Of a DNA stretch of 64,000 nt, positions 17,790 to 26,686 are shown piece after piece. Every line of letters begins with the position of its first letter. Positions within the stretch are counted from its first letter, which is position 1. Made by a program: the position numbers and the translations under genes. Origin of the DNA: Sulfolobales archaeon (lineage in GTDB: Archaea; Thermoproteota; Thermoprotei_A; Sulfolobales; Desulfurococcaceae); the NCBI GenBank assembly GCA_025059075.1, contig JANXDZ010000003.1, positions 1 through 64,000 on the forward strand, in the 5' to 3' direction. Below the pieces are notes generated by a model. It had not been told where the DNA came from. It did not search any database and was given only the letters and a program-made list of their open reading frames with translations.

Positions 17790-17817
17790 CCCGCTCCTCA
17801 TGAGGGGGGAGGGGGGT
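17790..17817 (+). other. GC-rich hairpin resembling an IS200/IS605 right end
   Basis: GAATCCCGCTCC followed by CTCATGAGG and a G-rich arm folds into a compact stem. The arrangement is that of the conserved 3' end of IS605-type elements and of their omega RNA. No tnpA or tnpB lies beside it. Similar hairpins occur at 38671-38691 and 45619-45644. Confidence 0.4.
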
Positions 17818-17897
17818 TGAGTGAATTGATTCTTGACCCTAAAGGATTTAATACCTCTACGTGTGTTCTCTAGCTTTGAATAATGCGGTGAAGGACT

Positions 17898-18461
17898 TTG
17901 ATTGAAGTAAGGTGGTATGCACGCGCTGGACAGGGGGCTTGGACTGCGAGTAACTTGTTAGCTACAGCTGCAGTTATTGACGGTAAGTACGTCCAAAGCT
18001 TTCCAGCATTCGGCCCTGAGAGAAGCGGTGCACCAATGTTTGCATTCACTAGAGTTAGTACTGAGCCCATATTGATTCACAGCATGATTTATGAGCCAGA
18101 CGTAGTCGTAGTACTAGATCCTACTTTAATTCCATCGAGAGACACTACGACTGGCTTAAAGAATGGAGGTGTTTTAGTACTTAACTATAGTGGAAGAGTT
18201 GAAAAGCTATATGAAGTGCTGGGAATTAATAGAGGCTTATACAAAGTATACGTAGCTCCAGCTACTGAGCTAGCAATGGAGTTGTTGAAGAGGCCTATTA
18301 CTAGTACTGCAATGCTTGGAGCACTAGTTAAAGCAACTAACATAGTTAGCATAGATGCTGTTGTAAAAGCATTAAAGGAGAGGTTCCCAGGCCCCCTAGC
18401 TGAAAGAAACATTGAATTAGTTAAGAGAGCCTTTGAAAAAACTATGGAGGTGTATATGTAG
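17898..18461 (+). CDS. porG: Pyruvate/2-oxoacid:ferredoxin oxidoreductase, gamma subunit
   Basis: 187 residues, TTG start. RWYARAGQGAWTASNLLATA and SFPAFGPERSGAPMFAFTR are the hallmark motifs of the gamma subunit. It is the first gene of the four-gene POR operon (gamma, delta, alpha, beta), which oxidatively decarboxylates pyruvate to acetyl-CoA and reduces ferredoxin. The stop shares a base with the GTG of porD. A GATTTAATA element near 17847 could be the promoter. Related 2-ketoisovalerate enzymes have the same layout, so the substrate is inferred. Confidence 0.92.
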   Translation: MIEVRWYARAGQGAWTASNLLATAAVIDGKYVQSFPAFGPERSGAPMFAFTRVSTEPILIHSMIYEPDVVVVLDPTLIPSRDTTTGLKNGGVLVLNYSGRVEKLYEVLGINRGLYKVYVAPATELAMELLKRPITSTAMLGALVKATNIVSIDAVVKALKERFPGPLAERNIELVKRAFEKTMEVYM

Positions 18462-18739
18462 TGAAGAAGGAACCACGTGGGTGGAGAGAGCTTCCAATAG
18501 GGGCTGTAACCTATAAGCTAAGCCTTGAGTACAAGACAGGTGGCTGGAGGACTCTTAAACCAATAATAGACTTAAGTAAGTGCACTAGATGCATGTTGTG
18601 CTGGCTCTTCTGCCCAGAGATGGCTATAGTGTGGAGTGGTAGAGACGTTTTAGTCAACTACGACTACTGCAAGGGCTGTGGTATATGTGCTTACGAATGC
18701 CCTGTTAAAGCAATAGACATGGTGCCTGAGTATAGTTAG
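18461..18739 (+). CDS. porD: Pyruvate:ferredoxin oxidoreductase, delta (ferredoxin) subunit
   Basis: 92 residues with two 4Fe-4S motifs, CTRCMLCWLFCPE and CKGCGICAYECP, after an N-terminal extension (GAVTYKLSLEYKTGGWRTL) that is typical of the delta subunit. It carries electrons from the catalytic dimer to external ferredoxin. GTG start overlaps porG. The small gap to porA contains an AGAGGAGGTG Shine-Dalgarno sequence. Confidence 0.95.
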   Translation: MKKEPRGWRELPIGAVTYKLSLEYKTGGWRTLKPIIDLSKCTRCMLCWLFCPEMAIVWSGRDVLVNYDYCKGCGICAYECPVKAIDMVPEYS

Positions 18740-18756
18740 AGGAGGTGTAAGCAGCC

Positions 18757-20004
18757 TTGTTGAAGCCTAGAGTTCCCTTAGAGGAGCAAAAGGTTATGCC
18801 AGTTAATGGAGATGAAGCTGTAGCATATGCTGTAAAACAGTGCTTAGTGGATGTAGTTGCTGCATACCCCATTACTCCACAGACTATAATTGTTGAAAAA
18901 TTCAGTGAATTCGTAGCCAATGGAGAAGTAAAGACTCAGTACGTGCCAGTTGAAAGCGAGCATTCAGCTATGAGTGCATGCATAGGTGCTGCAGCAGCTG
19001 GCGCTAGAACATTTACATCAACTTCAGCTCAGGGACTAGCTTTAATGTGGGAGAACCTCTATATAGCTAGCGGCCTAAGGCTCCCAATAGTCATGGCTGT
19101 AGTGAATAGAGCTCTTAGCGCTCCAATAAACATACACTGCGATCACAGCGATGCATACGGCATGAGGGATAGTGGGTGGATACAGCTATTCGTTGAAAAC
19201 AGCCAGGAAGCTTATGATACAACTATACAGGCATTTAAAATAGCTGAACACCCTGAAGTACAGTTGCCAGTTGCAGTGAACTTAGATGGATTCTTCTTAA
19301 GTCACACTCTTGAAAATGTATACATGCTTCCAGATGAAGAAGTACACAGATTCCTCGGGGGATACAGGAAGCTCGTTAAGACATACGTAGACTACCTCAA
19401 TAGAGAAGTCGAGTATAAACTCGATCCAGCTAATCCACTAAGCATAGGGTCTCTAGATCTATATGACTACTACTTTGAACACAAAATGCCTCAAGTAGAA
19501 GCAATGAAGAAGGCCAGTGATGTAGTTAGAAGAGTTAATGAAGAGTGGTATGAGTTAACTGGTAGAAGCTATGGCGATGGAGTCATAGATTCCTACGCTG
19601 TAGAAGATGCAGATGCAGTAGTAATAGTCTTAGGGAGTTCTGCTGGAACCATGAAGTACGTGGCTAGCTTAATGAGGCAGAAGGGCTTTAAGGTGGGGGT
19701 TGTGAGGCTGAGGATGTTTAGGCCCTTCCCATTTAGTGAAGTAAGGGAGTTACTTAAGGGAGTCAAAGTTGTTGGAGTAATGGATAGAGGGCTGAGCTTC
19801 GGGAGCTATGGACCTCTATACCTAGAGGTAAATACAGCTTTCTATTACTCAAAGGAGAGGCCTTTACTAGTGAACTACATTTATGGGCTTGGCGGAAGAG
19901 ATCTTTCTCCAGCAATGGCTGAAGAAGTATTTATGGATTTAATTGAGGTAGCTAAAATAAGTGAAGTAAGAGAACATTTGAAGTTCATTGGTGTGCGGAG
20001 TTAA
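18757..20004 (+). CDS. porA: Pyruvate:ferredoxin oxidoreductase, alpha subunit
   Basis: 415 residues, TTG start behind GAGGAGGTG. VNGDEAVAYAVKQCLVDVVA, then AYPITPQTIIVEKFSEFV, VPVESEHSAMSACIGA and ARTFTSTSAQGLALMWE are the conserved TPP-pyrimidine-side motifs. The middle CDHSDAYGMRDSGWIQLF and the domain II segment RLRMFRPFPFSEVRELL complete it. Full length for an alpha subunit. Forms the catalytic core with porB. Confidence 0.95.
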   Translation: MLKPRVPLEEQKVMPVNGDEAVAYAVKQCLVDVVAAYPITPQTIIVEKFSEFVANGEVKTQYVPVESEHSAMSACIGAAAAGARTFTSTSAQGLALMWENLYIASGLRLPIVMAVVNRALSAPINIHCDHSDAYGMRDSGWIQLFVENSQEAYDTTIQAFKIAEHPEVQLPVAVNLDGFFLSHTLENVYMLPDEEVHRFLGGYRKLVKTYVDYLNREVEYKLDPANPLSIGSLDLYDYYFEHKMPQVEAMKKASDVVRRVNEEWYELTGRSYGDGVIDSYAVEDADAVVIVLGSSAGTMKYVASLMRQKGFKVGVVRLRMFRPFPFSEVRELLKGVKVVGVMDRGLSFGSYGPLYLEVNTAFYYSKERPLLVNYIYGLGGRDLSPAMAEEVFMDLIEVAKISEVREHLKFIGVRS

Positions 20005-20018
20005 GGAGGTGGGCTAGA

Positions 20019-21053
20019 GTGAGCAGTGGTAATCCCCAGCCTGAGATTGGGCCAATAGAGTATGAGTATGGAAAGGAGCATAGCCTGCCTCTAGAGTTTA
20101 ACTTAAGGAAGCTTGCTGAAACGAGGAAGCCCATACTTCTGCCGGGCCATAGGTTATGTGCTGGATGTGGTGCAGCTATAGTCATTAAGTTAATTGGATA
20201 TGCGTTAAGGGGACCTACAGTTATAGCTAATGCAACTGGATGCATTGAAGTAGCTACAACAATATTTCCATACACAAGCTGGGCTATTCCATGGATACAT
20301 GTAGCATTTGAAAATGCTGCAGCTGTTGCAAGCGGTATAGAAGCTGCTTATAAAGCATTTCAGGAAGCAGGTAGATTGCCTTACAAGAACGTTGACGTAA
20401 TTGCTTTAGCAGGCGATGGAGGTACATACGATATAGGCATTCAAGCGCTAAGCGGTATGGCTGAGAGAGGCCACAAAGTACTATACGTATTATACGATAA
20501 TGAAGCATACATGAATACTGGTATACAGAGATCTGGTGGAACACCTATATATGCATGGACTACTACTTCACCTGTTGGAAGCATTATACCAGGCAAGACT
20601 CAGCCTAAGAAGCCAATAGCTGACATAATGGTTGCACATAGAATACCTTATGTAGCTACTGCTACAGCAGCTCACTGGGCTGATTTATTTAGAAAAGTTA
20701 GGAGGGGGCTTGAAGCTAATGGACCAGCCTTCCTCCACGTGTTAAGCAGCTGTAATAGAGGGTGGAGGCATGCATTAGAAGTTGCAGTAGAAGTTAGTAG
20801 AAGAGCTGTAGATACATGTTACTTCCCGCTCTGGGAGTATAAGCTTGGGGAAGGATATTACTTAACTGATAGGAGTCTGCAAATAGCTAGAAATCCAAAG
20901 TTGAAACAGCCAATAGAGAAGTACTTAGAGTTACAGGAGAGATTTAGACACATCCTAAGGCCTGAGGCCGCGAAGTTATTGAAACAACTACAGGAATATG
21001 TAGATGCAGTGTGGCAGGATTTACTGAATAGAGCAGTAAATGCTCCAAAGTAA
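20019..21053 (+). CDS. porB: Pyruvate:ferredoxin oxidoreductase, beta subunit
   Basis: 344 residues, GTG start behind AAGGAGGTGG. LCAGCGAAIVIK provides Fe-S cysteines, GDGGTYDIGIQALSGMAERG is the TPP/Mg site, and LYDNEAYMNTGIQRSGGTP the Asn that binds TPP. Together with porA it carries out pyruvate decarboxylation. The last gene of the operon, followed by CCCCCTTTTTATT, a likely T-run terminator. Confidence 0.95.
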   Translation: MSSGNPQPEIGPIEYEYGKEHSLPLEFNLRKLAETRKPILLPGHRLCAGCGAAIVIKLIGYALRGPTVIANATGCIEVATTIFPYTSWAIPWIHVAFENAAAVASGIEAAYKAFQEAGRLPYKNVDVIALAGDGGTYDIGIQALSGMAERGHKVLYVLYDNEAYMNTGIQRSGGTPIYAWTTTSPVGSIIPGKTQPKKPIADIMVAHRIPYVATATAAHWADLFRKVRRGLEANGPAFLHVLSSCNRGWRHALEVAVEVSRRAVDTCYFPLWEYKLGEGYYLTDRSLQIARNPKLKQPIEKYLELQERFRHILRPEAAKLLKQLQEYVDAVWQDLLNRAVNAPK

Positions 21054-21072
21054 ACCCCCTTTTTATTACTTC
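21054..21072 (+). terminator. T-rich terminator of the por operon
   Basis: CCCCCTTTTTATTACTT immediately after the porB stop; archaeal transcription stops at such T runs without a hairpin. Confidence 0.45.
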
Positions 21073-21108
21073 TACAACTTATAGATCTTGCTTAAAGGAG
21101 GCCTTCAC

Positions 21109-21987
21109 ATGAAGTATGATGCACTCTGCATTCAGTGTATACTGCAAGTGAGGCTAAGGGAGATCAATAGTGCTTTATCTAATGGGGATAGAGCCATAGA
21201 GCTATCGCTAAAGATCGTTGAATATGCGTTGAAGCTATTTAAAGAGGGCTGTGAGCTAACTCACATAGCTGGCAATACATATAGCTTACTTGCAAAAGCT
21301 TCTCCAGAAGTAGTTAATTACTATAGAGTTGCAAAAAGAAATTCCATTGCCTACTCATGGAGCGTAATTAAAGATCTAGATAAGTACATCAAGGACTTAA
21401 AGGACCTTGAATTATTTAAAGCATTAATAAAGATCTCTATTGCTGGCAACGCTATTGACATGGGGGTATTTGGACACGAGTTCCACGGAATTTCCTTAGA
21501 GAATGCTATTTTAAGAGAGCTTGCAATAGATCATACAGTAGACTTCTACAATTACGTAAAGGCAGGCGGCAAGAAAATACTCTGGTTATTCGATAATGCT
21601 GGTGAAGCAGTCTTCGACCTCCCCCTCATAGATGAGTTGAGGAGGCTTGGCAATAGAGTTGTGGGATTAGTTAAGGAGGAGCCCGGCTTTCAAAACGATC
21701 TAAGCATAAACGACCTCAATGGATCAGGTGTAGTAGAGCACTTAGATGAAGTACTATCAACAGGATATAGTGGATCAACTATTTATTTAAATGAAATATC
21801 TAGTGAAGCTAAGAGAGCACTCAATGAATCTAATATTGTTGTAGCTAAGGGAATGAGCCACTACGAGTACTTAATTGACGTAGACTTAGGGAAGCCAGTC
21901 CTCCACTTACTTATACCTAAGTGCGAAGTTATTGCAAGAACAGTTGGAGTGCCAAAAGGATCGTTTGTAGCTCTCCTAAGGTCCTAG
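21109..21987 (+). CDS. DUF89 metal-dependent phosphatase
   Basis: 292 residues. The start at 21109 has GGAGG seven bases upstream, so the ATG/TTG options before it are rejected. KYDALCIQC gives the CxxC near the N-terminus found in archaeal DUF89 (PH1575-like) proteins. ILWLFDNAGEAVFDLPLI is the Asn/Asp-containing metal site and NIVVAKGMSHYEYL the second conserved motif. DUF89 proteins are damage-control phosphatases acting on sugar phosphates or phosphopantetheine-type metabolites. The exact substrate here is unknown. It follows the POR operon but has its own ribosome-binding site. Confidence 0.87.
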   Translation: MKYDALCIQCILQVRLREINSALSNGDRAIELSLKIVEYALKLFKEGCELTHIAGNTYSLLAKASPEVVNYYRVAKRNSIAYSWSVIKDLDKYIKDLKDLELFKALIKISIAGNAIDMGVFGHEFHGISLENAILRELAIDHTVDFYNYVKAGGKKILWLFDNAGEAVFDLPLIDELRRLGNRVVGLVKEEPGFQNDLSINDLNGSGVVEHLDEVLSTGYSGSTIYLNEISSEAKRALNESNIVVAKGMSHYEYLIDVDLGKPVLHLLIPKCEVIARTVGVPKGSFVALLRS

Positions 21988-22045
21988 GAGCAGTAATATC
22001 TATGGCCCCTCTATCGCTGAAAAAGTACTTAAGTCATAGATTTAT

Positions 22046-22411
22046 TTAAATTTTCTCTATGCCAATCATTTTAGCTACATCGTATATTATTGGGGGCTTC
22101 CAATACTCTTTGGAGAGAGACTTCAATATACCAATGATCCACGCTATCACTATTGCTATGCCTAATAGTGATGAGAGGACTAAGCTAATGATTCCTCCAA
22201 CTATTGGTATAAGTCCAAGGATTGCTGTAATTATTGCTATCGATATACCTGCTATAGCAGCCAGTATGAATAAGGATATTGATAGGTAAGACCAGTATTT
22301 AGCGTACTTAAACTGCGGTTTTAATACTAGTACAATTATTGCTCCAACTATTGATGCAGCCCATCCAATTAATGCAAATAACTTCTCTTCTTCAGAAACT
22401 TCTACAGACAA
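22046..22411 (-). CDS. Small integral membrane protein, DUF4870-like
   Basis: 121 residues with about three to four membrane helices (AASIVGAIIVLVL, LFILAAIAGISIAIITAIL, IAIVIAWIIGIL). The opening SEEEKLFALIGWAASIVGA and the late position of the last helix fit DUF4870, Tic20-like proteins of unknown function. It stands alone, converging with the DUF89 gene. Confidence 0.75.
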   Translation of the reverse strand: MSVEVSEEEKLFALIGWAASIVGAIIVLVLKPQFKYAKYWSYLSISLFILAAIAGISIAIITAILGLIPIVGGIISLVLSSLLGIAIVIAWIIGILKSLSKEYWKPPIIYDVAKMIGIEKI

Positions 22412-22472
22412 TATACCACCTAAGATTTAAGAGCACTATGCATTTATAAAGTTTTTCTATGCCTCAGGTACT

Positions 22473-23726
22473 CTACGTAATTACTCTTGCCTCTACGAGA
22501 ATTGTTGGAGCTACTTCATATAGAGGCTGTTGTTTTTCATAAGTATACCTAGCGTTTCTATCTTTACCCAATCCAATGAACACAGCGTCCAACCTACCTA
22601 AGGGTATTAGTATTTCAAGTGCTTTAGTTGGCGTAAGCTTATCTCTTTCACTTACTACAGCTGCTTCCGGAATTAGCCTAATGTAGTCTCTGCTTACTTC
22701 AGCTCTCGCTATGCTTCGCACTATTAGAGCTCTCTTAGCTACATCAATCATTTCATCAATGCTCCAATCCCCCTTCTTCACTATGAGTTGGTGGTGGAGG
22801 GGCTTTGATCTAGTGAATAGCCCTCTAGCGTTACCCGGTTTTGCTTCATTGAATACAGTCATTCTTGTATGTAAGTAATCCACTATTCTTCCATCCTCAA
22901 TTAGCGTCCTCCTCCAAGCTGGGTATAGCTCGTCGTCAAATACTCTCTGGAGTGGGCCTGGATGAAAAGGATCTTCAATCATGTTTACCTTCTCCCCTAG
23001 ATTCATCCCTATCTTCAGTTTAACCGGCTCATCCCCTTGCAGCAAGTGAGCTAATTCATGGAATACTGCTGGAGATGCTTCACCACTGAGTATTATCTTC
23101 CAGTGGCCACTGTACATGGGGTTGAGTCTTTTAGCAATTAATTGATGTCTCAAGTTATTGACTAAGCTATCAATAATGTTCGTTAATTCATCGTATATAC
23201 TCCTTACCCTTAGTGTAGCTGTTAGTAAGCCTGTTGAAGCAAGTGCTCCATACATCAATGTATATGGATAGATGTAGAGCTCTGTAATAGCTCTTCTCTC
23301 TATAGCAGTTACATTATATTCTTCAACAAAGTGCTCAACTCTCACTCTTCTGTGAGATGCTATTACTTCACCTTTAACTCCTCTTTCAACAAGCATTTCA
23401 TAAGTCACTTCAGTTAAAGCTTTTAAGTCATCTTCATAGACTTCCTCACCTACACTGAACTCACCACTTGATAGAGTTTCATTAAACCACGTTTCACCTC
23501 TACATAAGTGCTTTGGAGCCTTCAATAACTTTGATTTAAGTACTTCGTAATCTTCATCGGTAGAGCTGGCAACACTAAAGCATCCTTCTACATAGGATCT
23601 AATTGCCTTAATTGAGTTAGTGCTCCTATTAATTTCAAAGCATCCATCCCTTAATGCAACTTCCACTACATTCTCGCAATAGTGCACTCTGTCATTAAAG
23701 GAAAAAGCCATGGTTGCCCTCAACAA
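22473..23726 (-). CDS. tldD: TldD/PmbA-family metalloprotease
   Basis: 417 residues. VFHELAHLLQGD (HELAH at 223-227) is the zinc-binding HExxxH/HExxH signature of the TldD subunit. The region around MIEDPFHPGPLQRVFDDE and VDYLHTRMTVFNEAKPGNAR is the conserved C-terminal core. These proteases cut unfolded peptides; in bacteria they work as TldD-TldE pairs. No TldE-like partner lies next to it. MAFSFND (residue 6) may be the real start. The 230 bases upstream of it hold nothing I can identify. Confidence 0.85.
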   Translation of the reverse strand: MLRATMAFSFNDRVHYCENVVEVALRDGCFEINRSTNSIKAIRSYVEGCFSVASSTDEDYEVLKSKLLKAPKHLCRGETWFNETLSSGEFSVGEEVYEDDLKALTEVTYEMLVERGVKGEVIASHRRVRVEHFVEEYNVTAIERRAITELYIYPYTLMYGALASTGLLTATLRVRSIYDELTNIIDSLVNNLRHQLIAKRLNPMYSGHWKIILSGEASPAVFHELAHLLQGDEPVKLKIGMNLGEKVNMIEDPFHPGPLQRVFDDELYPAWRRTLIEDGRIVDYLHTRMTVFNEAKPGNARGLFTRSKPLHHQLIVKKGDWSIDEMIDVAKRALIVRSIARAEVSRDYIRLIPEAAVVSERDKLTPTKALEILIPLGRLDAVFIGLGKDRNARYTYEKQQPLYEVAPTILVEARVIT

Positions 23727-23960
23727 CTACTCATTATTCATCGCTTATTAATCACTATAGAAGCTTAAATATTGATAACGCATCTTCACGCACTTCATCC
23801 ATAATTGAAACTCGTTGAGTTAAAAAGATCTCCGTACGGCTTAAGACAAATGCTCTACCCACTACTGTTAGTACGTGAATAGTTACTGCTAGTTTCTACA
23901 CTAACTACTTAGGGATTCAACTATTATGTAATTCGATGCCTCAGGGCTTTAGGTAAATTA

Positions 23961-24242
23961 CTATTTAGACTTCTTGTATCTCTCAATGAGATTTAGAAGT
24001 TCATTGGCTCTATCAATAGTTAAAGTGTTTAGCGCAACTAAGTTCTTTAAGCAATCAATAGCGGCATTACACCAGAATATGCATGATTGTGAAGGATTTC
24101 TTCTAACGATTCTTCTACAGTTTGGACACTCAACCTCTACTTCATATTCAAAGAATTCAACTTCCCTCCTGCAGTAAGGACATTCAACTACTATTATCTG
24201 CGGCCTTACGATGCTCTTTGCCCCAGGACAGTGTTTAAACAT
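23961..24242 (-). CDS. Hypothetical zinc-ribbon protein
   Basis: 93 residues from the ATG at 24242, which has GGAGGG eight bases upstream; the longer frame to 24269 lacks a better site. CPYCRREVEFFEYEVEVECP gives a CxxC-x16-CxxC zinc ribbon, and there are more Cys residues afterwards (CIFWCNAAIDCL), unusual for a plain ribbon. The C-terminus is a short helix. Function unknown; perhaps a nucleic-acid-binding or redox-sensing small protein. Confidence 0.65.
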   Translation of the reverse strand: MFKHCPGAKSIVRPQIIVVECPYCRREVEFFEYEVEVECPNCRRIVRRNPSQSCIFWCNAAIDCLKNLVALNTLTIDRANELLNLIERYKKSK

Positions 24243-24321
24243 GCCTATGACCCTCCTATAGTAATTCACACTTAGAATAAAGAACTTTTCTAATTAAAAA
24301 TCAAATTTATTTAGAGGGGAG

Positions 24322-24921
24322 CTATCTTCCTGGAATTGGATAACCTACTGGGAGTATGTAGAGGGGTTTTTCACCACGGCTTAAGTTAACTACTCTAGCT
24401 ACTTCATCATCGTAGAATGCTCCAACAGCAACTGTCCCTAAGTCCATGGCTTCTGACGCAAGGTATATGTTTTGAGCAGCGTGGCCAACCTCTATGTATA
24501 CATAGCCTACGCCTCTCCTACCATAGTACCCAGTAGTTCTTTCAAATACTGCTGCTATAACTATGTTTAAAGGAGCTGTTGAAACCCACTCTTGGTTTAA
24601 GCAAGCTTTCCCCAGCTCTCTACATAAGGAGCCTTTGGCAACGATCCTTAATGAGTGTTCTCCCGGAGAATAACAGTAGACGCCTGGCTCTAAGCCAGCT
24701 ACATCACATGCCACTAAGTATAGCTCCAGTGGATAAGTAGCTCCAGCACTAGGGGAGGCTCTAAAGCCCTCCTTAGAAGTTACTCCTTGAGCAGCCCAGA
24801 GCAGTGTTGAGACTTTCTCTAATTCAACTGGTTTTCTAAGCCAGCTCCTCCTACTCCTCCTCTTAGCTATAGCTCTTCCAAGAGGATAGTTAAGTTCTAG
24901 AGGTGGAGGTAGAGCTATCAT
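24322..24921 (-). CDS. SagB-type nitroreductase family oxidoreductase (cytoplasmic)
   Basis: 199 residues. The FMN-binding motifs RRSRRSWLRKPVEL, SPSAGATYPLELYL and VYIEVGHAAQNIYLASEAM belong to the SagB/nitroreductase family, in which FMN oxidises or reduces small molecules or ring-dehydrogenates azolines. There is no signal peptide. Its start overlaps the stop of the DUF7669-like upstream gene by four bases. A closely similar, membrane-anchored paralogue lies at 28.2-29.0 kb; they share GAFYDDEVARVV. Confidence 0.87.
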   Translation of the reverse strand: MIALPPPLELNYPLGRAIAKRRSRRSWLRKPVELEKVSTLLWAAQGVTSKEGFRASPSAGATYPLELYLVACDVAGLEPGVYCYSPGEHSLRIVAKGSLCRELGKACLNQEWVSTAPLNIVIAAVFERTTGYYGRRGVGYVYIEVGHAAQNIYLASEAMDLGTVAVGAFYDDEVARVVNLSRGEKPLYILPVGYPIPGR

Positions 24922-25586
24922 AGCCCTAGAGTATACCTCCTCTCCTCTCTAAACGCAATTATTCTCACATTCCACGACTCTAAGTACTCCCTAAGCTTAG
25001 CGTCAACGTGGCTCGCTAAAGTGGGGGGTATAGCTACTATTGCTTCACTATAGTTTCTTCGCTCAATTATAGCTGATCCTAATGCATGAGCCATGCTCCT
25101 CAACTGAGCCTTTAAATCACCACTTGGATCAACTATCCATATACCTATTGATCCACTGCTACCTACTGCAATTAAGTCAGGTGAAGTTGGTCTTGTAGAA
25201 GTCCTTGATTCATCTATTGTAAAGCCCCGGCTCCTCAAGGCTTCAGCAATGCTCTTAGCAATACTCTTCCTATGTGGAGGTAGAATTGATGGAATGTAGT
25301 CCTCTATTGGACCATGTATCTCTGGATCATATAGTGTGTACTTGCCTCTACCAACTCTAAATAAGAACAATTTCTCCGGATCCTTATACTTATCCTTGCT
25401 TACTCCATTTACTGTAACTAAGTCTACTTCAAAGTCTAGGCTTGAAGCAGGCTTAGATGGATCAATGGAGTTAGCGCGTTCAACTAACTCCTTTCTCGTA
25501 AATACTGTTGCACCCCCCTTGCTTAACTCTAGGGCAGCCTCCTTTAAAACACGCCAGTTAGATAACTTGCCTTCCTCTCTGGACAC
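24918..25586 (-). CDS. Hypothetical protein with N-terminal winged-helix-like domain
   Basis: 222 residues. The N-terminal ~95 residues (NWRVLKEAALELSKGG, VFTRKELVERANSID, FRVGRGKYTLYDPE) look like a winged-helix domain with DUF7669 flavour. The C-terminal half (SPDLIAVGSSGSIGIWIVDP, LRSMAHALGSAI) has the alternating pattern of a restriction-endonuclease-like or nucleotide-binding fold but I see no clear catalytic triad. Overlaps the nitroreductase by four bases, so probably co-translated. Function not assigned. Confidence 0.6.
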   Translation of the reverse strand: MSREEGKLSNWRVLKEAALELSKGGATVFTRKELVERANSIDPSKPASSLDFEVDLVTVNGVSKDKYKDPEKLFLFRVGRGKYTLYDPEIHGPIEDYIPSILPPHRKSIAKSIAEALRSRGFTIDESRTSTRPTSPDLIAVGSSGSIGIWIVDPSGDLKAQLRSMAHALGSAIIERRNYSEAIVAIPPTLASHVDAKLREYLESWNVRIIAFREERRYTLGL

Positions 25587-25679
25587 TCAGTATCACCACT
25601 CATCCATGCCTAAAGGCTGGCCACCATACTAGATAGCTACCTGGATCCCCTTATAAACTATATATGGGGGAATTGATTT

Positions 25680-26543
25680 TTATACATTAGTAGGCTTCTC
25701 AACTAGGGATACTATAGTGGCTGCTAATTCAGCTATGGCTTTAGATGCCTCGCTATCAGGGTACTCAAGTATGAACTGCTTCCCCCCAGCTAATGCATCC
25801 TCTATATTGGGGTCAATGGGTATTTTTGCAAGTAGCCTAGAGCTATATTTCTTAGCTAAGTGCTCTCCAGTACTTCTACCGAGGGGGTAATGTATTGCTC
25901 CCGTATGTGGACACTTGTAGTAACTCATGTTCTCAACTATGCCTAATAGAGGTATGCCACTTGATTTAGTGAACTTAATTGCTCTCGACACTATGGCTTC
26001 ATTCATTAATCCAGGAGCCGTTATTACTATGGCTCCATCAATGTCTCCAACTACTTGAGCAATAGTTATTGCTTCATCCCCTGTTCCAGGAGGCATATCT
26101 ATCACTAAGTAGTCAAGATCACCCCAGTTAATCATTGAGAACAACTCCATTATAGCTCTAGACTTCAGCGGCCCCCTCCAAATTATTGGAGTATCAAGGG
26201 ACTCAATCATGAAGTTCATAGACACTACCTTTAGCCCTAGAGGTCCTTCAACTGGGCGTATTCCTTCATCATCTGCATAAAGCCTCAACTGCTGTAGCCC
26301 AAGCATTACGCTAGTTGATGAGCCATGAATGTCTGCGTCAAATAAGCCAACTCTATAACTCCTCCTAGCTAGCTCTAGTGAAAGCATTGTAGATAGAAAG
26401 GTCTTACCCACTCCCCCCTTACCACTTAACACCATTATTTTATGCTTAATGCTGCTCAACTTCCGCCTTGCTTTACCTATTAAAGTAAATGATTCTCCAA
26501 CACTAGTGCTGTGAATACCATCCAACCCCTGGTTCAAGAACAC
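25680..26543 (-). CDS. Mrp/NBP35-family iron-sulfur carrier ATPase
   Basis: 287 residues. The deviant Walker A VLSGKGGVGKTFLS, FDADIHGSSTSVMLG and DYLVIDMPPGTGDEAI define the Mrp/ApbC class that holds and delivers Fe-S clusters. A CxxC cluster-binding pair like that of bacterial Mrp is not obvious; only one Cys (YKCPHTGAIHYPLGRS) is seen, as in many archaeal members. Stands alone in the minus direction, with a divergent mevalonate kinase gene. Confidence 0.9.
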   Translation of the reverse strand: MFLNQGLDGIHSTSVGESFTLIGKARRKLSSIKHKIMVLSGKGGVGKTFLSTMLSLELARRSYRVGLFDADIHGSSTSVMLGLQQLRLYADDEGIRPVEGPLGLKVVSMNFMIESLDTPIIWRGPLKSRAIMELFSMINWGDLDYLVIDMPPGTGDEAITIAQVVGDIDGAIVITAPGLMNEAIVSRAIKFTKSSGIPLLGIVENMSYYKCPHTGAIHYPLGRSTGEHLAKKYSSRLLAKIPIDPNIEDALAGGKQFILEYPDSEASKAIAELAATIVSLVEKPTNV

Positions 26544-26686
26544 CTACCCCATTGATTTCCCAGCTTTAAACACATCGTCAATTCATAACCCTAAGTATGA
26601 CTTATTAGCATTAAAAATGCTTCCACAAGTTTAAGCATTAATTAAGCTTCAGCATCCACATACTAGGGGGTTTAGGTGTTAATTCA